The notes beneath the pieces are model-generated. The model made no database searches. It saw only the letters and a program-made list of their open reading frames with translations, and was not told the DNA's origin. This document shows, in pieces, positions 6,960 to 10,420 of a stretch of DNA of 10,420 bases (the stretch's first letter is position 1; the number at the start of each line of letters is the position of its first letter). The DNA is from DATKCJ01 sp035513275. Lineage in GTDB: Bacteria; Verrucomicrobiota; Verrucomicrobiia; Opitutales; Opitutaceae. Location: contig DATKCJ010000111.1 in the NCBI GenBank assembly GCA_035513275.1, forward strand, positions 1 through 10,420, read 5' to 3'. Position numbers and translations under genes: made by a program.

Positions 6960-8507
6960 TCAGGTGGCGATTTCCGTGAAGCGCTGCTCGCGGATCACGA
7001 TGATCTTGATGGAGCCGGGGAACTGCAGCTCGGCCTCGACGCGCTTGCGGATCAGGCGAGAGACCTCGCGAGCCTGATCGTCGGAGACGATTTCAGGTTG
7101 CACAATCACGCGCACTTCGCGGCCTGCCTGGATCGCGAACGCTTGATGCACACCTGCCACCGAGCTGGCGATGCCTTCGAGTTTCTGGAGCCGCTCGACA
7201 TAGGCGGCGATCGACTCGGCGCGCGCACCCGGCCGCATCGCGGAAATGGCGTCGGCGAGAATGACGAGTCCGGCGTAGAGCGTCTCGGGCTTTACCTCCT
7301 CGTGGTGGGAGGCGATGGCATTGACGACGATTGGGGTCTCGCCAAGCCGGCGCGCAAACTCGGCGCCGATGAGCGCGTGGCTGCCGCCATTTTCGGCGGA
7401 GATCGCCTTGCCCATGTCGTGCAGAAGCCCGGCGCGCTTCGCGACGTTCGGGTCGAGCCCGATCTCGCTGGCGAGCATGCCGCAGAACTCGGCCACCTCG
7501 ATCGAGTGGTCGAGCACGTTTTGCGACATCGAAAACCGGAAACGCAGCCGGCCGAGGATCTGCAGTATCTCAGGATGGATGCCGGTTATCTTGAGCCGGT
7601 CGACCGCGTCGTGCGCGGCGGCGAGGACGTTCTGATCCACCTCCGATTTCGCCTTCACGACACTTTCCTCGATGCTTGCCGGATGGATCCGGCCATCGGT
7701 CACGAGCGCCTCGAGCGCGAGGCGCGCCACTTCGCGGCGAACCGGATCGAACGAAGAAACGAGCACCGTTTGTGGCGTCTCGTCGATCAGGAGTGTGACA
7801 CCGGTGGAAGCCTCGAAGGATTTGATGTTGCGACCCTCGCGTCCGATGATGCGGCCCTTCATCTCCTCGCTCGGGAGGTTCACGATGGTGGTCGTGATGT
7901 CGTGGTTCGGCCGGGCGGCAAGCCGCTGCATCGATGTGACGAGAAGCTTCTGCGCCTCGTGCTTCACCTCCGCCTCAGATTGATCGAGCACGTCCTTGCG
8001 AAGCGCGCGCAGCTCCTCTTGACACTCGAGAAGGACTTCGTCGCGCAGCGCCTGGCGGATCTCCTCGGCATCGAGGTTTGCCACGCCCTCGAGCCGCTTG
8101 CGAAGGCTGAGGGATTTTTCGCGCACCGCGTCACGGCCCTGCTTGATGGCAGCGGCTTCGCGCGCGAGCCGTTCCTGGCGCGCATCGAGTTGGAAATCGA
8201 GCAGGGCGAGAGATTCCTCGTGCGAACGGATTTCGCGCAGCTTCGCCTCGATCTCGACCTCGCGACGGTCGAATTCCCGGGCGTGCTCGGATCGGGTCCG
8301 GGCGAGTTCTTCTTCGGCGGTGGCCCTGAGTTCCTGGGCTGAAACCGCGGCCTCGCGACGCGCCAGTTCGAGGATCGTCCCGGCCTTCTCCTGGGCCAGC
8401 CGCCGGAAATGACGCATGAGGACCCAAGTGAGCACAAACCCGACGCCGGCACCCGAAAGGACCGCAAGGATTGTGACTAGGATTAGTGGCTCGCCTGATG
8501 AACTCAA
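6960..8507 (-). CDS. rny: Ribonuclease Y
   Basis: This 515-residue protein has the full RNase Y architecture at normal length. Residues ~7-30 form an N-terminal membrane anchor, ~35-195 a long charged coiled coil, ~205-265 a KH RNA-binding domain with GRIIGREGRN (218-227), and ~330-430 an HD phosphohydrolase domain with His334, the HD pair at 363-364 (LLHDMGKA), His401/His402 and Asp419. The enzyme is a membrane-bound metal-dependent endonuclease that starts mRNA decay. The start is TTG at 8507: there is a stop codon (TAA) in frame at 8532-8534, no ATG or GTG before the membrane segment, and the next Met (residue 31) would delete the anchor. No clear Shine-Dalgarno is seen. It is the first gene of the minus-strand block and divergent from rodA across 154 bp. 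TGA is at 6960-6962. Confidence 0.96.
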   Translation of the reverse strand: MSSSGEPLILVTILAVLSGAGVGFVLTWVLMRHFRRLAQEKAGTILELARREAAVSAQELRATAEEELARTRSEHAREFDRREVEIEAKLREIRSHEESLALLDFQLDARQERLAREAAAIKQGRDAVREKSLSLRKRLEGVANLDAEEIRQALRDEVLLECQEELRALRKDVLDQSEAEVKHEAQKLLVTSMQRLAARPNHDITTTIVNLPSEEMKGRIIGREGRNIKSFEASTGVTLLIDETPQTVLVSSFDPVRREVARLALEALVTDGRIHPASIEESVVKAKSEVDQNVLAAAHDAVDRLKITGIHPEILQILGRLRFRFSMSQNVLDHSIEVAEFCGMLASEIGLDPNVAKRAGLLHDMGKAISAENGGSHALIGAEFARRLGETPIVVNAIASHHEEVKPETLYAGLVILADAISAMRPGARAESIAAYVERLQKLEGIASSVAGVHQAFAIQAGREVRVIVQPEIVSDDQAREVSRLIRKRVEAELQFPGSIKIIVIREQRFTEIAT

Positions 8508-8661
8508 AAGAAGGCCGCCTGGGGAGTCTGGTTATGAGGCGGGACGCAACCGTAGGTGCGTGAATCCAAATGGCAATCCTTCTCAAATTCGTCGAAATCA
8601 GCCCCAATGCCCACGTGAGTGTTGCGCCGGCACCGCCAACTGCTTCCTTGTAAAAACCCTC

Positions 8662-9882
8662 GTGAAGGAAAGCCTGCGCCCAAGCCTTTCGTCTCTGTTT
8701 CGATTCACAACACGCCACCGTTTCGACTGGCTCAATCCCGCCTGCATGATCGTGCTGACGGTCATCGGTATCGCATTCATCTACAGTGCGAACCTCGCCA
8801 CGGGGCGAACCCAGTGGTCGCAACAGATCGTCTGGATCGTCGCGGGTGCGGGTCTCTACATCACCGTGTCGATGGCCGATTACAAGTTGTGGCTCAAACT
8901 GGCCCACTGGATTTACGCATTCTGCCTCGTGCTCTTGTTGTGGGTCCTGTTTTTTGGCTCGGAGCGATTCGGAGCCGTGCGATGGATTGACCTAGGCCCC
9001 GTTTCCTTCCAGCCATCCGAACTCGCAAAGCTTTCGACGCTACTGATTTGCGCGAGCATCCTGGCGCGAAACGAAGTGGGCTCCGTGCGGCAATCTCTGC
9101 AGGTCCTTGGCAAATTGGCACTTGCGGTAGGAATCCCGATGCTCTTGATAATGGCCCAGCCGGACCTCGGGACGGCCCTCGTGATTCCCCCAATGGTCTT
9201 TTCAATGCTTTACGTCGCGAAATTGTCGCGGCGTTTTTTCATCGGCGCGGTGCTGGCGTTTGTCGCGCTGGTGGGTGCCGTATCCGCGGACACCTGGGCT
9301 TACTACCACTTCATGAAGGACAACAACTTGTCCTTCAGTGCCGATCACGGGCGCTACGAGCAGCAATCCTGGATTCCCCTGCGCGACTACCAGCGGAACC
9401 GCATCCTGTCGCTGGTCGACCCCGAGGAGATCGAGCCCGCAGGCATCGGTTGGAACCTGCGGCAGTCGCTGATCTCGGTCGGCTCAGGCGGCTTGACCGG
9501 AAAGGGCTGGACTGAGGGGACTCAGGCAAAGCTCGGCTACCTCCCGCGCGGAGTGGCCCACAATGATTTTATCTTCTCCGTCATCGCGGAGGAGACAGGT
9601 TTAATGGGAGGTCTGACGGTGTTGGGCCTCTTTGGTCTGGTTTTGGTGAACGGCATCCGGATCGCGGGCATAGCACGCGACCGGTTCGGCACGTTGCTCG
9701 CCCTCGGCGCAACTGTGATCCTGGCCGTTCACATTTTCATAAACATCGCCATGACCATCGGGCTCGTTCCCATCACCGGACTGCCGCTTCCCTTCATCAG
9801 TTACGGAGGCTCCTTTGTGCTAGGTTGTTGTTTGCTGCAAGGATTGGTCCAGAGCGTTTACCGGTTCAGGAGGGATTTCTGA
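8662..9882 (+). CDS. rodA: Rod shape-determining protein RodA (SEDS peptidoglycan polymerase)
   Basis: The protein has 406 residues from the GTG at 8662, within the usual RodA length. RodA polymerises glycan strands from lipid II in the elongasome, working with a class B PBP (PBP2) and MreBCD in the inner membrane. About ten hydrophobic segments are visible. Family motifs: FGAVRWIDLGPVSFQPSE (residues ~103-120), KLSTLLICAS, QPDLGTALV (~166-174), GSGGLTGKGW (~274-283), then GVAHNDFIFSVIAEETGLMG (~297-316) containing Asp302, the probable catalytic aspartate, and GLPLPFISYGGS (~373-384). The frame stays open back to 8416 but that part overlaps the rny start antisense and has no membrane character, so the GTG just before the basic N-terminus is preferred. 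No Shine-Dalgarno is evident, so the exact start is uncertain. mreCD and the PBP2 gene are not next to it here. Confidence 0.93.
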   Translation: MKESLRPSLSSLFRFTTRHRFDWLNPACMIVLTVIGIAFIYSANLATGRTQWSQQIVWIVAGAGLYITVSMADYKLWLKLAHWIYAFCLVLLLWVLFFGSERFGAVRWIDLGPVSFQPSELAKLSTLLICASILARNEVGSVRQSLQVLGKLALAVGIPMLLIMAQPDLGTALVIPPMVFSMLYVAKLSRRFFIGAVLAFVALVGAVSADTWAYYHFMKDNNLSFSADHGRYEQQSWIPLRDYQRNRILSLVDPEEIEPAGIGWNLRQSLISVGSGGLTGKGWTEGTQAKLGYLPRGVAHNDFIFSVIAEETGLMGGLTVLGLFGLVLVNGIRIAGIARDRFGTLLALGATVILAVHIFINIAMTIGLVPITGLPLPFISYGGSFVLGCCLLQGLVQSVYRFRRDF

Positions 9883-9961
9883 TATGCCCCTCCCCCTGAC
9901 CCTCCCTCTGTTCCACTCCGGTCGCACGCGCACCGACCGACCGCGGAGCCCCGTCCGAAAC

Positions 9962-9966
9962 AAGGA
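9962..9966 (+). promoter_or_regulatory. Ribosome binding site for the RNase E/G gene
   Basis: AAGGA lies 11 nt before the ATG at 9978, an acceptable Shine-Dalgarno match that decides this start. The 95-bp gap after rodA is pyrimidine-rich at first (9893-9912) and has no terminator hairpin I can see, so readthrough from rodA is likely. Confidence 0.5.
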
Positions 9967-9977
9967 CATACCGCACC

Positions 9978-10420
9978 ATGAGCGAACAATCCAACGCGGC
10001 CCCGGAAAATCCGGAGCTCGCCAACACGCATGAAGAGGAACTCTCGAGGCCACCGCACGAAAGCGACTCCGAGCCGGTAAATCCGGCCGAGATACGGAAC
10101 GAAGCGCGCGAGCGCGCCAAGCAACGGCCGTTCATTCAGAAGGTCCTCGGCGTCTTCCGCAAAGAGAAGGCCACCTTCCGCGAACTTATCATCAACTCCG
10201 AGCCGCTCGAAAAGCGGGTCGCACAACTCGTCGAGGGCATCCTCGACAAGTTCGAAATCGAGCGCGATTCCGACGAGCGCATGGTCGGCGGCATCTTCAA
10301 GGGCCGTGTCAAGAACCTCGACCCCGGCTTGAAGGCCGCGTTCGTCGACATCGGTTTCAATAAGAACGCGTTTCTCCACTACTGGGACATCCTCCCGGCC
10401 GCAGCCGACTCGTCCGTCGA
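9978..10420 (+). CDS. rng: Ribonuclease E/G family protein, N-terminal part (open at window end)
   Basis: ATG at 9978 opens a frame that runs off the right edge, giving 147 complete codons. From residue ~68 the sequence follows the RNase E/G start: RELIINSEPLEKRVA, then DKFEIERDSDERMVGGIFKG (~90-109), RVKNLDPGLKAAFVDIG (~110-126) and NKNAFLHYWDI, which is the beginning of the S1 domain. The enzyme cuts single-stranded RNA endonucleolytically and acts in mRNA decay and rRNA maturation. The first ~67 residues are an extension rich in Glu, Asn, Pro and then Arg/Lys (EARERAKQRPFIQK), absent from E. coli RNase G, whose homology starts at the very N-terminus. Whether it is E-like or G-like depends on the C-terminal part, which is outside, so the symbol is provisional. 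It follows rodA by 95 bp on the same strand and probably shares its transcript. Confidence 0.9.
   Translation, partial: MSEQSNAAPENPELANTHEEELSRPPHESDSEPVNPAEIRNEARERAKQRPFIQKVLGVFRKEKATFRELIINSEPLEKRVAQLVEGILDKFEIERDSDERMVGGIFKGRVKNLDPGLKAAFVDIGFNKNAFLHYWDILPAAADSSV

Noticed and set aside
6867..8342. Long open frame (491 codons) on + antisense to rny
   Set aside because: It is a GC-rich shadow: the minus strand encodes a complete RNase Y with anchor, KH and HD domains, and the + translation has no domain character.
8416..8661. N-terminal extension of RodA (82 extra residues)
   Set aside because: It overlaps the 5' end of rny on the opposite strand and has no similarity to RodA; the GTG at 8662 precedes the normal basic N-terminus and first membrane helix.
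8508..8661. Sigma70 promoters for rny and rodA
   Set aside because: TTGCGC (8622) and TGTAAA (8649) are 21 bp apart, too far; no pair with proper spacing was convincing on either strand.

Overview
The window is high-GC bacterial chromosome carrying mostly housekeeping genes. Several families here (a GyrA with an acidic C-terminal tail, RNase Y together with an RNase E/G with an acidic N-terminal extension, RodA, unimodal QueF, a four-helix-bundle protein with short flanking repeats) and the weak use of Shine-Dalgarno sequences suggest a Verrucomicrobiota genome, perhaps Opitutales. This lineage call is inferred from remembered protein character; there is no marker RNA in the window.

Layout, left to right. 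(1) The 3' two thirds of gyrA on + (1-1791) converge on a small secreted protein gene on - (1811-2296). (2) A + strand group follows: a PTS EIIA-domain protein (2431-2907) and two tandem CorA-type divalent cation transporters of exactly 322 residues each (2981-3949 and 4185-5153). The 235-bp gap between the two corA genes is packed with inverted repeats and small hairpins. (3) A - strand block, transcribed right to left, holds rny (RNase Y, 8507-6960), a four-helix-bundle protein gene (6920-6555), a queF that has lost its start (6393-6088), and a DEDDh exonuclease (5844-5179). A 97-bp palindromic element lies between queF and the exonuclease. (4) Divergent from rny, rodA (8662-9882) and the beginning of an RNase E/G gene (9978 to the window end) run on +.

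The most notable structure is a segment of about 493 bp (6458-6950) inserted between rny and queF. It consists of the four-helix-bundle gene bounded by 29-bp imperfect inverted repeats (26 of 29 matching) built of degenerate GTAGCGA heptamers. This layout resembles 23S rRNA intervening sequences, which carry the same protein family in a stem-loop, but here it sits in what looks like an mRNA operon. It also abuts the point where queF homology begins without any start codon. The second corA has AMN in place of the near-invariant GMN selectivity motif, which suggests divergence from its neighbour.

Functionally the window covers DNA supercoiling (gyrA), cell-wall elongation (rodA), mRNA decay (rny and the RNase E/G gene), queuosine synthesis (queF, possibly broken), Mg2+/divalent cation transport (two corA) and phosphotransferase regulation. 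No stretch above 300 bp lacks a gene. The longest gaps (3950-4184 and 5845-6087) both hold repeats. The 154-bp divergent gap 8508-8661 must contain the rny and rodA promoters, but I could not identify convincing -35/-10 boxes. I saw no tRNA, rRNA, CRISPR or transposase.
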